Below the pieces are notes generated by a model. The model did not search any database. It was not told the origin of the DNA and worked only from the letters and a program-made list of their open reading frames with translations. A stretch of 7,584 nt of DNA from NCBI GenBank assembly GCA_027038335.1, contig JALVWI010000273.1, forward strand, positions 1 through 7,584. Reading direction: 5' to 3'. Positions 1 to 7,494 of this stretch are shown here, piece after piece. Each line of letters opens with the position of its first letter. Position 1 is the stretch's first letter. The position numbers and the translations under genes were made by a program. The DNA is from Campylobacterales bacterium (lineage in GTDB: Bacteria; Campylobacterota; Campylobacteria; Campylobacterales; JALSKU01).

Positions 1-491
1 TTTGAAATAAACTCAGAAATTGCTTTGTAAGATGCAAATTTAATAGCTTCAAATCTCTTGGTATCTGAAATAACACTATTGGCTTCTATAGGAAAGTCAT
101 AGGTTCCACTAACATCAAAACTATCTTTTTTCCCTGTTTTATCAACATAAGCTATATTTAGCACAACCTTTGTCTTGTATGCTACAACATATCCATCTTT
201 ATCGTAAGCGATAGGAATAAAACTTTTGCTTTTAAATTTAACATATAAAAGTGTATTTGCTATATCTTTTTTATCTACTATCTTGGACTTAAATTTAGAA
301 ACTATAGCCTCATTTATCGCATCTTTTATAAGCACGGAGTTTTCAGGATCTTTTATATCTATATAAACTTGTGCATAAATTTTATCACCTAAAATCTTTT
401 TTGTATAGTATAAAGAAGGTTTATATCCGCATCCAACCATTACTAAAAGTATAAATGCCATACCTATAAATCTCTTCAATATTTTATGCAC
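1..491 (-). CDS. lptE: LPS assembly lipoprotein LptE, 3' end cut by the window edge
   Basis: I translated this by hand from the minus strand; 163 codons are open and run off the window start without a stop. The N-terminus has a short basic stretch (HKILKR), a hydrophobic segment (about residues 9-19) and a lipobox-like MVGC with the lipidated Cys at residue 21 (bases 429-431), followed by GYKPS, as in bacterial LptE-type lipoproteins. The rest is a soluble, beta-rich domain. In the family, LptE plugs the LptD barrel and helps deliver LPS to the outer leaflet of the outer membrane. The GTG start at 491 is chosen because AAAGG (498-502) lies 6 bases upstream and because it gives a proper signal peptide; an in-frame ATG at 461 would remove the basic region. 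The start is 2 bases after the leuS stop, so translation is probably coupled. LptE sequences diverge widely, so the name rests on the lipobox, the GCGY start, the size and the position after leuS; another small outer-membrane lipoprotein is possible. Confidence 0.75.
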   Translation of the reverse strand, partial: MHKILKRFIGMAFILLVMVGCGYKPSLYYTKKILGDKIYAQVYIDIKDPENSVLIKDAINEAIVSKFKSKIVDKKDIANTLLYVKFKSKSFIPIAYDKDGYVVAYKTKVVLNIAYVDKTGKKDSFDVSGTYDFPIEANSVISDTKRFEAIKFASYKAISEFIS

Positions 492-493
492 AA

Positions 494-2944
494 TCAACCT
501 TTAACTACTATGTTTACCAATTTATTTGGAACATATATCTCTTTTATGATACTTTTTCCCTCTATCCATTTTTCTATATTTTTCTTTGCTAAGTCTAAAA
601 TCTCCTCTTTTGAAATATCTTTAGCCACTTCTATATCACCTCTTTTTTTACCGTTAACAGTAATAACAAGAGTGATACTATCTTCTTCAAATACTTCATC
701 TTTGATCTCAATCTTAGTAAAATTGTTAAGATCAAAATATTTTTCACTAAGTTCCCAACACACATGAGGAATAATCGGCTCTAAAATATTTAAAAGAATA
801 AAGTATGCTTCACTCCAAATATCAACATTGTCTTGAGCATTTAAAGCATTCATAGCTTCCATACAAGATGCTATCAAAGTATTGAAACTATACTCTTTTT
901 GGTATGTTTGATATGATTTTTGTAAAGCTTCATACACTTTTTTTCTAGCAAATTTTTCTTCTTTTTTGAGTGAATTATGCTCTATCAAAGGTATTTTGTC
1001 TGTGGGTTTAACTTTTTCACTCCTATCATATAATCTTTTGATAAATCTAAAAGCACCTTCAACGGCACTATCATTCCACTCAAGCTCTTTATGAGGAGGT
1101 GCGGCAAAGAGTATAAAAAGTCTTGCTGTATCGGCTCCATACTTTTGTATAATTTCATCAGGGTCAACGGTATTGCCTTTTGATTTACTCATTTTAGTAC
1201 CGTCTTTTAGCACCATTCCTTGAGTTAAAAGTCTTGAAAAAGGCTCATCTACATCGATATAGCCCAAATCCCTCAAAGCTTTTGTAAAAAATCTAGCATA
1301 TAAAAGATGCAAAATTGCATGCTCAATCCCGCCGATATACTGATCTACACTCATCCAATAATCTACATCTTCTTTGTCAATTCCTATCTTTTGCCATTTG
1401 GAAGGATTGGTTGCATATCTTAAAAAGTACCAACTAGACTGCACAAATGTATCCAATGTATCAGTCTCTCTTAGAGCATCTCCTCCACACTTAGGACATT
1501 TGCAATACTTCCAACTAGGATGAGTTTCTAGTGGATTGCCTTCACCTGTGATAGTTATATCTTCGGGTAAAGTTACAGGAAGATTCTCTTTTTTTTCTGG
1601 AACAAGACCACATTTTGGACAGTGAATAAAAGGGATAGGAGCACCCCAATATCTTTGTCTGCTCACACCCCAATCTCTCAACTTATAATTTATCTCTTTT
1701 TTGCCAAGAGAATTTTTTTCAAAATACTCTATGATTTTAGCTCTTGCGGTTTTACTATCAAGCGAACTAAACTCTCCACTATTTATCAAAATTCCATCAT
1801 CAGTAAAAGCACCGTCAAATTTTATATCTTTTTTAGGTCTTATAACCTGTTTTATTGATAAGTTATACTTAAGGGCAAATTCATAATCTCTCTCATCATG
1901 AGCCGGAACTGCCATAACAGCTCCACCACCGTAACTAATCAAAACAAAATTTGCAACCCAAACAGGTATCTTTTCATTTGTTAAAGGATGGATCACATCA
2001 ATACCGAGTGCCACACCCTCTTTCTCTTGCATTGAACGCTCTTTTTCACTTAAATTTTGCATTTTTTTGATAATACTTATCTTTTTCTCATCAATAAGTT
2101 TATGTTCAACCAAATATTTAACTATAGGATGTTCAGGAGCTAAAGCAGAGTAGCTTACTCCAAAGATAGTATCAGGTCTTGTTGTAAATACTTCATAACC
2201 TTCAAAACAGTTACCAAGCTTCTTTTTTGAATCATTACTTAGCTTAAATTCAAAACTCAACCCCTCACTTCTACCTATCCAATTTTCTTGCATCTTTAGA
2301 ACTTGGTTTGGCCAATTACCCTCAAGCATCTTAAGATCATCTAATAATTCCTGAGCATATTTGGTGATAGCTATATAGTATCCGGGCATCTCCTTTTGGA
2401 TAACTTCATTACCGCATCTCCAGCAACATCCATCTTCCACCTGTTCATTGGCTAAAACAGTATGACAACTCTCACACCAATTTACACTATTTTCTTTTCT
2501 ATACATCAAGCCTGATTTATACATTTTTATGATATACTCTTGTTCAAACTTGGTATATATCTCATCACTTGTAGCAAACTCTCTTTTTTTACTAAATGAA
2601 AGCCCTAGAGAGTTAAGTTCATTTCTCATATATGCAATATTTTCATAAGTCCATTTTTTAGGATGAAGCTTATGTTTGATAGCCGCATTTTCAGCAGGCA
2701 TACCAAAACTATCCCATCCTATTGGATGAAGAACATTAAACCCCTCTTTTCTAGCATTTCTAGCTATCGCATCACCGATAGAATAGTTTCTAACATGCCC
2801 CATGTGTATCCGTCCGCTTGGATATGGAAACATACTTAGAATATATCTTTTTTCTTTTGTTTTATCATCTTTAGGCTCAAAGGAGTTATGATCATCCCAA
2901 TACTCCTGCCACTTTTTTTCAATCTCTTTAGGATTGTACTGCAT
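494..2944 (-). CDS. leuS: Leucyl-tRNA synthetase (816 aa)
   Basis: Class Ia aminoacyl-tRNA synthetase that attaches leucine to tRNA-Leu in the cytoplasm. Seen in order: the HIGH motif as HMGH (residues 47-50); Cys pairs C157/C160 and C174/C177 of a zinc-binding knuckle; the CP1 editing domain with TTRPDT (254-259) and AHDERD (348-353), holding the threonine-rich and aspartate elements used to clear mischarged tRNA; DWGVSRQRYWG (424-434), typical of LeuRS; a second Cys cluster (C442/C445, C483/C486); KMSKS intact at 584-588; then the helical anticodon-binding domain and a small C-terminal domain. The length is somewhat below E. coli LeuRS (about 860) and normal for Campylobacterota. Both signature motifs and the editing site are intact, so the enzyme should be active and proofreading. 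The ATG at 2944 is preferred to the TTG at 2947 because TAGGAG (2950-2955) is 5 bases from the ATG and only 2 from the TTG. It lies between the DUF6394 gene and lptE, an arrangement inherited with the sec operon, not a functional link. Confidence 0.97.
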   Translation of the reverse strand: MQYNPKEIEKKWQEYWDDHNSFEPKDDKTKEKRYILSMFPYPSGRIHMGHVRNYSIGDAIARNARKEGFNVLHPIGWDSFGMPAENAAIKHKLHPKKWTYENIAYMRNELNSLGLSFSKKREFATSDEIYTKFEQEYIIKMYKSGLMYRKENSVNWCESCHTVLANEQVEDGCCWRCGNEVIQKEMPGYYIAITKYAQELLDDLKMLEGNWPNQVLKMQENWIGRSEGLSFEFKLSNDSKKKLGNCFEGYEVFTTRPDTIFGVSYSALAPEHPIVKYLVEHKLIDEKKISIIKKMQNLSEKERSMQEKEGVALGIDVIHPLTNEKIPVWVANFVLISYGGGAVMAVPAHDERDYEFALKYNLSIKQVIRPKKDIKFDGAFTDDGILINSGEFSSLDSKTARAKIIEYFEKNSLGKKEINYKLRDWGVSRQRYWGAPIPFIHCPKCGLVPEKKENLPVTLPEDITITGEGNPLETHPSWKYCKCPKCGGDALRETDTLDTFVQSSWYFLRYATNPSKWQKIGIDKEDVDYWMSVDQYIGGIEHAILHLLYARFFTKALRDLGYIDVDEPFSRLLTQGMVLKDGTKMSKSKGNTVDPDEIIQKYGADTARLFILFAAPPHKELEWNDSAVEGAFRFIKRLYDRSEKVKPTDKIPLIEHNSLKKEEKFARKKVYEALQKSYQTYQKEYSFNTLIASCMEAMNALNAQDNVDIWSEAYFILLNILEPIIPHVCWELSEKYFDLNNFTKIEIKDEVFEEDSITLVITVNGKKRGDIEVAKDISKEEILDLAKKNIEKWIEGKSIIKEIYVPNKLVNIVVKG
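498..502 (-). promoter_or_regulatory. Ribosome binding site setting the lptE GTG start
   Basis: AAAGG on the minus strand ends 6 bases before GTG at 491. It lies inside the last codons of leuS. It favours GTG 491 over the in-frame TTG at 497, which would start within the site's own spacer, and over the internal ATG at 461. Confidence 0.55.
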
Positions 2945-2949
2945 CAATT

Positions 2950-2955
2950 CTCCTA
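2950..2955 (-). promoter_or_regulatory. Ribosome binding site deciding the leuS start
   Basis: TAGGAG on the minus strand. Its spacing is 5 bases to ATG 2944 and only 2 to the upstream TTG 2947, so the ATG is the likely initiator and the protein is 816 residues. Confidence 0.7.
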
Positions 2956-2960
2956 TTTCA

Positions 2961-2995
2961 TAATTAGTAATTAGTGAGTCGTGATTAGTTATAAA
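2961..2995. repeat. Degenerate heptad tandem repeat between the DUF6394 gene and leuS
   Basis: On the plus strand the spacer divides exactly into 7-base units: TAATTAG, TAATTAG, TGAGTCG, TGATTAG and then a decayed TTATAAA. The first two are identical; the third and fourth differ from them at four positions and one position. This lies in an 81-base gap (2945-3025) that holds no open frame, no clear promoter and no hairpin terminator that I can see. The gap is unusual in an operon whose other junctions overlap or nearly touch. Confidence 0.6.
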
Positions 2996-3025
2996 CTTAA
3001 ACCATCAAACCTGCATCCTAAAACC

Positions 3026-3364
3026 TCAGAACTCTTCTCTTGTCTTAGCTGCTTCTACTATAACTAGTGCCATAGAAAAAATATTTGCTACCACAGCTCC
3101 TATGGCTAGACTCATAGCGGCGGTTCTCTCATGATAAATTTCAAAAAATATAAAGGCAGGGATAAGATGTAGATCAGCCACAAGTGAACTAGCAAACATT
3201 TCAGCTGAGAGGATATTTTTTACACCTATTTTTAAAAGTGTTGAAACTAAATTTATACTAGCGGCTACAAACAAAGATGTCCCATTATCCTCATATAAAA
3301 AACCGGCTGTTGTAGTCAAACTCATTAATGCAAAAAATATATAACTGACCTTTCCCCAATTCAT
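3026..3364 (-). CDS. Small four-helix inner-membrane protein, DUF6394 type, function unknown
   Basis: A 112-residue hydrophobic protein with four likely membrane segments at about residues 5-23, 28-46, 50-75 and 83-104, and a charged tail (KTREEF). The opening MNWGKVSYIFFALMSLTTTA and the ASSLVADLHLIPA stretch (58-70) are what I recall of the DUF6394 family, found next to secDF and leuS in Campylobacterota; this is recognition from memory, not a search. Polar and charged residues within the membrane region (N38, K45, K49, N50, E55, D64, H66) are more than a simple anchor needs and could mark a small channel, transporter or partner-binding surface, but no known function applies. The ATG at 3364 has GGAG 5 bases upstream. 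It lies between secF and leuS, with a heptad-repeat spacer on each side. A role with SecDF is only a guess from position. Confidence 0.8.
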   Translation of the reverse strand: MNWGKVSYIFFALMSLTTTAGFLYEDNGTSLFVAASINLVSTLLKIGVKNILSAEMFASSLVADLHLIPAFIFFEIYHERTAAMSLAIGAVVANIFSMALVIVEAAKTREEF

Positions 3365-3373
3365 CTTATCTCC

Positions 3374-3408
3374 AATTTTTCATTATTCATTGTTAATTTT
3401 TTATTCTC
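3374..3408. repeat. Degenerate heptad tandem repeat between secF and the DUF6394 gene
   Basis: On the plus strand the spacer reads in 7-base steps as AATTTTT, CATTATT, CATTGTT, AATTTTT and TATTCTC, the last touching the final base of the secF stop. The 43-base gap (3365-3407) has no gene. The period matches the repeat at 2961-2995 although the unit sequence differs. Confidence 0.5.
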
Positions 3409-4379
3409 TACACCATTCCTCTTTCATACATAGCTCTCATCTTCTCTTTTTCAGCCTTTGCTTTCTCTTTTTCAGCTAACCTTCTTTTGAAATCTTCTAT
3501 ATTAAATCCAAGCCATTTAAGAAGTGGAGATGCTACAAAGATAGAGCTGTATGTTCCTACAACTATACCAACCAAAAGTGTAAAACTAAATCCCACTATA
3601 ATCTCTCCGCCAAAAAGATATAAAGTCAAAACAACAAAAAATGTTGTCAATGAAGTTAGCGTTGTTCTTGATAATGTTTTAGAAATAGATTCATTAATAA
3701 CATCAAAAAGGTTATATTCTTTACCTTCGTGTATCCCCTCTCTAATCCTATCAAAAACGATTATCGTATCGTTTAATGAATAACCCATGATGGTTAAGAT
3801 TGCTGCTAGCGTATCGAGATTGACATCTATCTTAAAAAGAGCAACTGCTCCAAGAGATATAGATACATCATGAACTAAGGCCAATACTGAAGCTACTGCA
3901 AATCTCCACTCAAATCTAAACGCTACATATATCAAAATAGCCAATATCGAAAGTACAGAAGCCATCAAGCCTTTTTCTCTAAGTTCTCCTCCGACTTTAG
4001 GTCCAACTATATCCACTCTCCTTATCTTATAGTTACCTGTACCTTTCAAAAGTCTTCTTACCTTATCACCCATATCCTCTTTTACCGAAGATGAACTTGT
4101 AGCAAATTTTATGATAACCTCATTTGGTGATCCAAAGTAAGTAATAGTCGCATTTTTAAAAAGTTCATCTTTTGTGATAACTTCTCTTATCTTTTTAATA
4201 GGTGCTTTTTTATCATACTTTACCTGAACAAGTGTTCCACCTTTAAAGTCAAGTCCATAGTTTAACCCTCTTGTTGCCAAAAGCACATAAGATGCAAGTA
4301 TAAAAGCAATGGAAATAGAGATAAATATCTTACTCTTTCCCATAAAATCAAAAGTTTTATTTTCACTAAATATTTCCAT
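3408..4379 (-). CDS. secF: Protein translocase subunit SecF (323 aa)
   Basis: Inner-membrane subunit that pairs with SecD and uses the proton motive force to pull preproteins out of SecYEG on the periplasmic side. Seen: TM1 at about 18-35; GLDFKGG (42-48), the SecD/SecF signature after TM1; a periplasmic domain ending in VGPKVGGELREKG (125-137); five further membrane segments; and GYSLNDTIIVFDRIRE (199-214), whose D204 sits where E. coli SecF has a conserved Asp implicated in proton-driven function. The C-terminus (about 298-318) is a cytoplasmic helix of alternating Lys and Glu, a short coiled-coil-like tail. ATG 4379 is chosen because it shares one base with the secD stop (TAATG) and has GAGGTG 5 bases upstream. 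An upstream in-frame ATG at 4403 would add eight residues inside secD and lacks such a site. The length is close to E. coli SecF. All family motifs are present. Confidence 0.96.
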   Translation of the reverse strand: MEIFSENKTFDFMGKSKIFISISIAFILASYVLLATRGLNYGLDFKGGTLVQVKYDKKAPIKKIREVITKDELFKNATITYFGSPNEVIIKFATSSSSVKEDMGDKVRRLLKGTGNYKIRRVDIVGPKVGGELREKGLMASVLSILAILIYVAFRFEWRFAVASVLALVHDVSISLGAVALFKIDVNLDTLAAILTIMGYSLNDTIIVFDRIREGIHEGKEYNLFDVINESISKTLSRTTLTSLTTFFVVLTLYLFGGEIIVGFSFTLLVGIVVGTYSSIFVASPLLKWLGFNIEDFKRRLAEKEKAKAEKEKMRAMYERGMV

Positions 4380-5968
4380 TATTTCACCTCTATTCCAAAC
4401 CAAATTTTTAATTTTTTAGCTCTTTCGATATTTGGCATTAAAGATTGATAAATACCGTGAGTACCTAAAATCGCAGTAAGCATTGAAGCTAAGATACCTA
4501 TACTCATAGTCACGGCAAATCCTTTTATAGGACCCGTTCCGTAAGCATAAAGAACAACTGCTGCTATAAGTGTAGTAATATTTGCATCCAAAATTGCACT
4601 CATGGCATTAGAATAACCTTTTTCAATAGCAACAGATACACTTTTACCCTCTCTGAGCAACTCTCTTATCCTTTCATTGATAATAACATTAGCATCGACA
4701 GCCATACCGACCGTCAGCACAATTCCAGCCATTCCCGGCAGTGTTAAGGTAGCTCCAAAAAGTGCCATTACGGCAATAATGATAAATAGATTGACCACAA
4801 GTGCTACATCAGCTATCACTCCCGCATAACCGTAGTAAATTATCATAAATAAAACAACCAATACAAAACCGCTTATAAGAGCTATCATACTTTGTCTTAT
4901 ACTATCAGCTCCCAAAGATGGTCCTATGCTTCTTTTTTCAAGAAGTTTTACCGGAGCAAGTAATGCCCCGCTTCTAAGAGCAATAGCAACATCATGAGCT
5001 TCTTGAACCGTAAATCCACCGCTTATCTGTCCACTTCCTCCACCTATTCTCTCTCTTATAACTGGAGCGGAATAAACTTTATTGTCAAGTACGATGGCAA
5101 GATGCTTTCCTACTGACTTAGCAGTAAAATCACCAAATATTTTGGCACCTTCACTGTTTAATGAAAAGTTTATAACAGGCTGATTCATCCTATCAAATCC
5201 GACTTTAGCATCTGTTAGCATACTACCGTCAAGTATAGGAACTTCTTTAACAAGATATTTTTGCTTCTCATCTTTAGCACCCGTGAGTATCACATCTCCA
5301 TAACTTGCAGCTTCATCTTTACTTAAGTTATATACTTGGTCAGCTCTTTTTTCATCTACCGCCATTAGTTGCAAGTGTGCGGCTTTTGCTATAAGTTCTC
5401 TTGCTCTTTGTTCCTCAGCTTGAGTTTTTATACCCGGTAATTCTACTAAAATCTTATCCTTGCCCTGTCTAGCTACAGTCGGTTCCGAAAGTCCAAATTG
5501 GTCTAGTCTATTTCTTATCGTATCAACAGCTTGCTTTATAGCATACTCTTTTGTAGCTTTTATCTCTTTTTTAGTAAGTGTTATTTTATAAGCTACAGTA
5601 TCTTTATCTCTTTTTTTATTGATGATAACACCGGGGATCTTTTTGATCATTTCATCAACTTTTTTCTCTTCTGTGTTATCAAGTAAAACAAAACTTACTC
5701 CATCACTTTTTGCTCGAAGAGAATCTATAATTATATCATTATCATCACTAAAATATTTTATGCTCGAAGCAATAGACTTATACTTGGACTTTATAGCCTC
5801 TTTTGTATCAACTCCTAAGAGCATATGAAGTCCGCCTTGCAAATCCAATCCAAGAAGTATCTTGGGACCTTTCATACTTGGAATGAAGCTAGGTAGCGAA
5901 AGAACTAACCCGACTATCATAGTAAATATGAAAATTATTACTCTATAGTTCCATCTACTTTTATACAT
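4379..5968 (-). CDS. secD: Protein translocase subunit SecD (529 aa)
   Basis: Partner of SecF in the proton-driven export motor of the inner membrane. Seen: TM1 at about 9-30; LGLDLQGG (39-46), the first SecD signature; a large periplasmic region containing DTIRNRLDQFGLSEP (149-163) and VARQGKDKILVELPGI (165-180), then the P1-head part with AIVLDNKVYSAPVIRERI (291-308) and GGFTVQEAHDVAIALRSGAL (317-336); and five C-terminal membrane segments from about 360. GMAVDANVIINERIRE (421-436) carries D425, at the place of the E. coli SecD Asp519 needed for proton-coupled activity. At 529 residues it is shorter than E. coli SecD (615), as is usual in this phylum, with a smaller periplasmic region. The ATG at 5968 follows the yajC stop with no gap. 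The upstream region has only a weak purine site (AGAG), so translation probably depends on coupling to yajC. No damage is seen. Confidence 0.97.
   Translation of the reverse strand: MYKSRWNYRVIIFIFTMIVGLVLSLPSFIPSMKGPKILLGLDLQGGLHMLLGVDTKEAIKSKYKSIASSIKYFSDDNDIIIDSLRAKSDGVSFVLLDNTEEKKVDEMIKKIPGVIINKKRDKDTVAYKITLTKKEIKATKEYAIKQAVDTIRNRLDQFGLSEPTVARQGKDKILVELPGIKTQAEEQRARELIAKAAHLQLMAVDEKRADQVYNLSKDEAASYGDVILTGAKDEKQKYLVKEVPILDGSMLTDAKVGFDRMNQPVINFSLNSEGAKIFGDFTAKSVGKHLAIVLDNKVYSAPVIRERIGGGSGQISGGFTVQEAHDVAIALRSGALLAPVKLLEKRSIGPSLGADSIRQSMIALISGFVLVVLFMIIYYGYAGVIADVALVVNLFIIIAVMALFGATLTLPGMAGIVLTVGMAVDANVIINERIRELLREGKSVSVAIEKGYSNAMSAILDANITTLIAAVVLYAYGTGPIKGFAVTMSIGILASMLTAILGTHGIYQSLMPNIERAKKLKIWFGIEVK
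4385..4390 (-). promoter_or_regulatory. Ribosome binding site deciding the secF start
   Basis: GAGGTG on the minus strand, inside the 3' end of secD, 5 bases from ATG 4379. It supports the start that overlaps the secD stop by one base and suggests re-initiation by ribosomes finishing secD. Confidence 0.7.
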
Positions 5969-6238
5969 TTACTCTACTTTCTTTGCAACAAATTCTCTGC
6001 CAATCTTAACAACTGTATCATCATTAAGCTTAACTTTGATAAAATCTTCTTCTGGTTTTACAACCTCACAGATAAGTCCTCCGTTTGTGATGATCTTATC
6101 TCCTTTTTTTAGGGAAGCTAGCATCTCTTTATGAGCCTTTGCTTGCTTTTGTTGAGGTCTAATCACCAAAAAGTAAAAAATACCAAATAAAACTATAAGT
6201 GGTAACAATGAAGTTAAAATATTACCTCCGCCTTGCAT
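5969..6238 (-). CDS. yajC: Preprotein translocase accessory subunit YajC (89 aa)
   Basis: Single-pass inner-membrane protein of the SecDF-YajC complex. A Gly-rich N-terminus (MQGGG) leads into one membrane helix (about residues 8-26), followed at once by the family signature FLVIRPQQKQAKAHKEML (23-40) and then LKKGDKIITNGGL (43-55), the start of the small cytoplasmic beta domain, ending in VVKIGREFVAKK. Its length and order are standard for YajC. It is the first gene of the minus-strand operon. The start ATG at 6238 has AAAGGA (6244-6249) 5 bases upstream. Removal of yajC in E. coli has little effect, so its exact role in export remains unclear. The first 31 coding bases are overlapped on the other strand if lnt starts at 6208. 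Confidence 0.95.
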   Translation of the reverse strand: MQGGGNILTSLLPLIVLFGIFYFLVIRPQQKQAKAHKEMLASLKKGDKIITNGGLICEVVKPEEDFIKVKLNDDTVVKIGREFVAKKVE

Positions 6239-7491
6239 ACAAATCCTTTATATATAAAATTTTAAGTGAATATTTTATCACTTTTTACATAATAAAAGGC
6301 TTGAGTATTGCAATTATTTTATCTTTTTTTATATATGAGGCATATTTTCATATAAGTTTCCCTATTTTAGATACATTATTTGCAATTCTAGGATTGATTT
6401 TGCTACTCAATCAAAAAAAAGAGGTAAATTTTTGGAGCGGATTTTTTATAGGTATTTTTTGGTTTTATTGGATTGCTCTTAGTTTTAGATATTATGATAT
6501 GAGCTATATGGTACCTTTTATTATCATTTTAGTGGGTCTTGTTTATGCTATTATTTTTACACTTATTTCTTATCCTTCAAATCCATTTATAAGAGCTATA
6601 TTTATACTTTTTTTATCTTATTTACATCCATTTCATTTTAGCTGGTTAAAACCGGAACTTATCTTTATAAATTCTTATCTTGGAATTGAAAAATGGCAAT
6701 TTGGAGTAACTCTTTTTACACTTTCTTTAGCTTCATATCTATATAAAAAAGATAAAAAAATTTTAGCAATACTTTCTTTATTTTTTATAATTTTTGCTAT
6801 CAATTTACCAAAAAAAAGTAAGAATATAAACTTTAAAAACAATATAGCTTTAGTAGATCAAAAAGTGCCTGAAGATATAAAATGGGATCCAAGATACAAA
6901 GAGCAAATCATACAAAAAGATCTTTTGGCTATAAAAAAAGCTATAAATAACAAAAAAGAGATGGTTATACTTAGCGAAAGTGCTTTCCCTATGTATTTAA
7001 ATACTAATGAACAGTTGTTAAGTACTTTAAAAAAACTCTCTAAAAAGATAATCATAATAGCCGGTGCATTAAGATATACAAGCGATGGATATTATAACTC
7101 TACATACTATTTTATAAATGGAAAAATTAAGATAGCAGATAAAGTTGTACTCGTACCTTTCGGTGAAGAGATACCTCTGCCTAACTTTTTGAAAAATTTA
7201 ATCAACCGTATATTTTTTGACGGAGCTGAAGACTTTAAAACCGCACAACACCCCACAACTATCTTAATAAAAGGAAAAACTTTTACAAATGCCATCTGCT
7301 ATGAAGCCACGGAGGATATCATCTACAAAAATCATCCTCATTTTGTCATTGCCACAAGCAATAATGCATGGTTTACTCCATCTACCGAGCCAACTCTTCA
7401 ACATTTACTTTTAAAATACTACTCCAAGATATATCACACTACAATTATACACGCAGCAAATATGGGAATAAGCGGAATTATTCAAGAGTAA
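6208..7491 (+). CDS. lnt: Apolipoprotein N-acyltransferase Lnt (compact form; start uncertain)
   Basis: Inner-membrane enzyme that moves an acyl chain from phospholipid to the N-terminal Cys of lipoproteins, the last step of lipoprotein maturation. Numbered from ATG 6208 (427 aa): membrane segments between about 30 and 200, including GFFIGIFWFYWIALSFRYYD (78-97), typical of Helicobacter-type Lnt; then a nitrilase-fold domain with the catalytic triad E257 (LSES), K312 (ADKVVLVPFGEE) and C364 (NAICYEA). E320 of VPFGE and the SNNAWF loop (384-389) are also present. It stops at HAANMGISGIIQE and lacks the C-terminal membrane helix of E. coli Lnt (512 aa), which appears normal for this phylum. The start is unresolved: ATG 6208 overlaps divergent yajC by 31 bases and has no good ribosome site; in-frame TTG 6301 follows AAAAGG by one base; ATT 6307 is better spaced from it but is a rare initiator. 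Similarity to family N-termini favours including residues from about position 17. Confidence 0.92.
   Translation: MKLKYYLRLAYKSFIYKILSEYFITFYIIKGLSIAIILSFFIYEAYFHISFPILDTLFAILGLILLLNQKKEVNFWSGFFIGIFWFYWIALSFRYYDMSYMVPFIIILVGLVYAIIFTLISYPSNPFIRAIFILFLSYLHPFHFSWLKPELIFINSYLGIEKWQFGVTLFTLSLASYLYKKDKKILAILSLFFIIFAINLPKKSKNINFKNNIALVDQKVPEDIKWDPRYKEQIIQKDLLAIKKAINNKKEMVILSESAFPMYLNTNEQLLSTLKKLSKKIIIIAGALRYTSDGYYNSTYYFINGKIKIADKVVLVPFGEEIPLPNFLKNLINRIFFDGAEDFKTAQHPTTILIKGKTFTNAICYEATEDIIYKNHPHFVIATSNNAWFTPSTEPTLQHLLLKYYSKIYHTTIIHAANMGISGIIQE
6264..6283. promoter_or_regulatory. Inverted repeat in the yajC-lnt divergent region, possible operator
   Basis: AAGTGA (6264-6269) and TCACTT (6278-6283) form a perfect 6-bp inverted repeat separated by 8 AT-only bases. 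It covers the proposed yajC -10 element, the usual place for a repressor site. It could also arise by chance in AT-rich DNA; no regulator is identifiable in the window. Confidence 0.3.
6272..6280 (-). promoter_or_regulatory. Candidate sigma70 extended -10 for the yajC-secD-secF operon
   Basis: On the minus strand the sequence reads TGATAAAAT, an extended -10 (TGnTAnAAT). A start of transcription near 6265 would leave a leader of about 27 bases before the yajC ATG, including its ribosome binding site. There is no clear -35 box, which is usual for housekeeping promoters in Campylobacter and relatives. Proposed from pattern only. Confidence 0.4.
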
Positions 7492-7494
7492 ACT

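Noticed and set aside
486..767. Plus-strand 93-codon open frame opposite the end of leuS
   Set aside because: It is antisense to the conserved C-terminal domain of LeuRS, with low-complexity Ser/Phe/Ile composition typical of a shadow frame.
2945..3025. A separate leuS promoter in the 81-base spacer
   Set aside because: Only scattered AT-rich matches to a -10 exist and none has an extended TG or a credible -35; the repeat itself generates TAATTA-like strings by chance.
4380..4403. SecF start at the upstream ATG 4403
   Set aside because: It would add eight residues that overlap secD coding; the ATG at 4379 has a strong ribosome site at the right distance and the TAATG junction typical of coupled genes.
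6413..6420. A run of eight A within lnt, with a second run of eight A at 6810-6817, as possible phase-variation tracts
   Set aside because: Both are in frame as Lys codons (AAA AAA) and this gene is very AT-rich, so such runs are expected by chance; variable tracts in this phylum are usually longer or poly-G/C.
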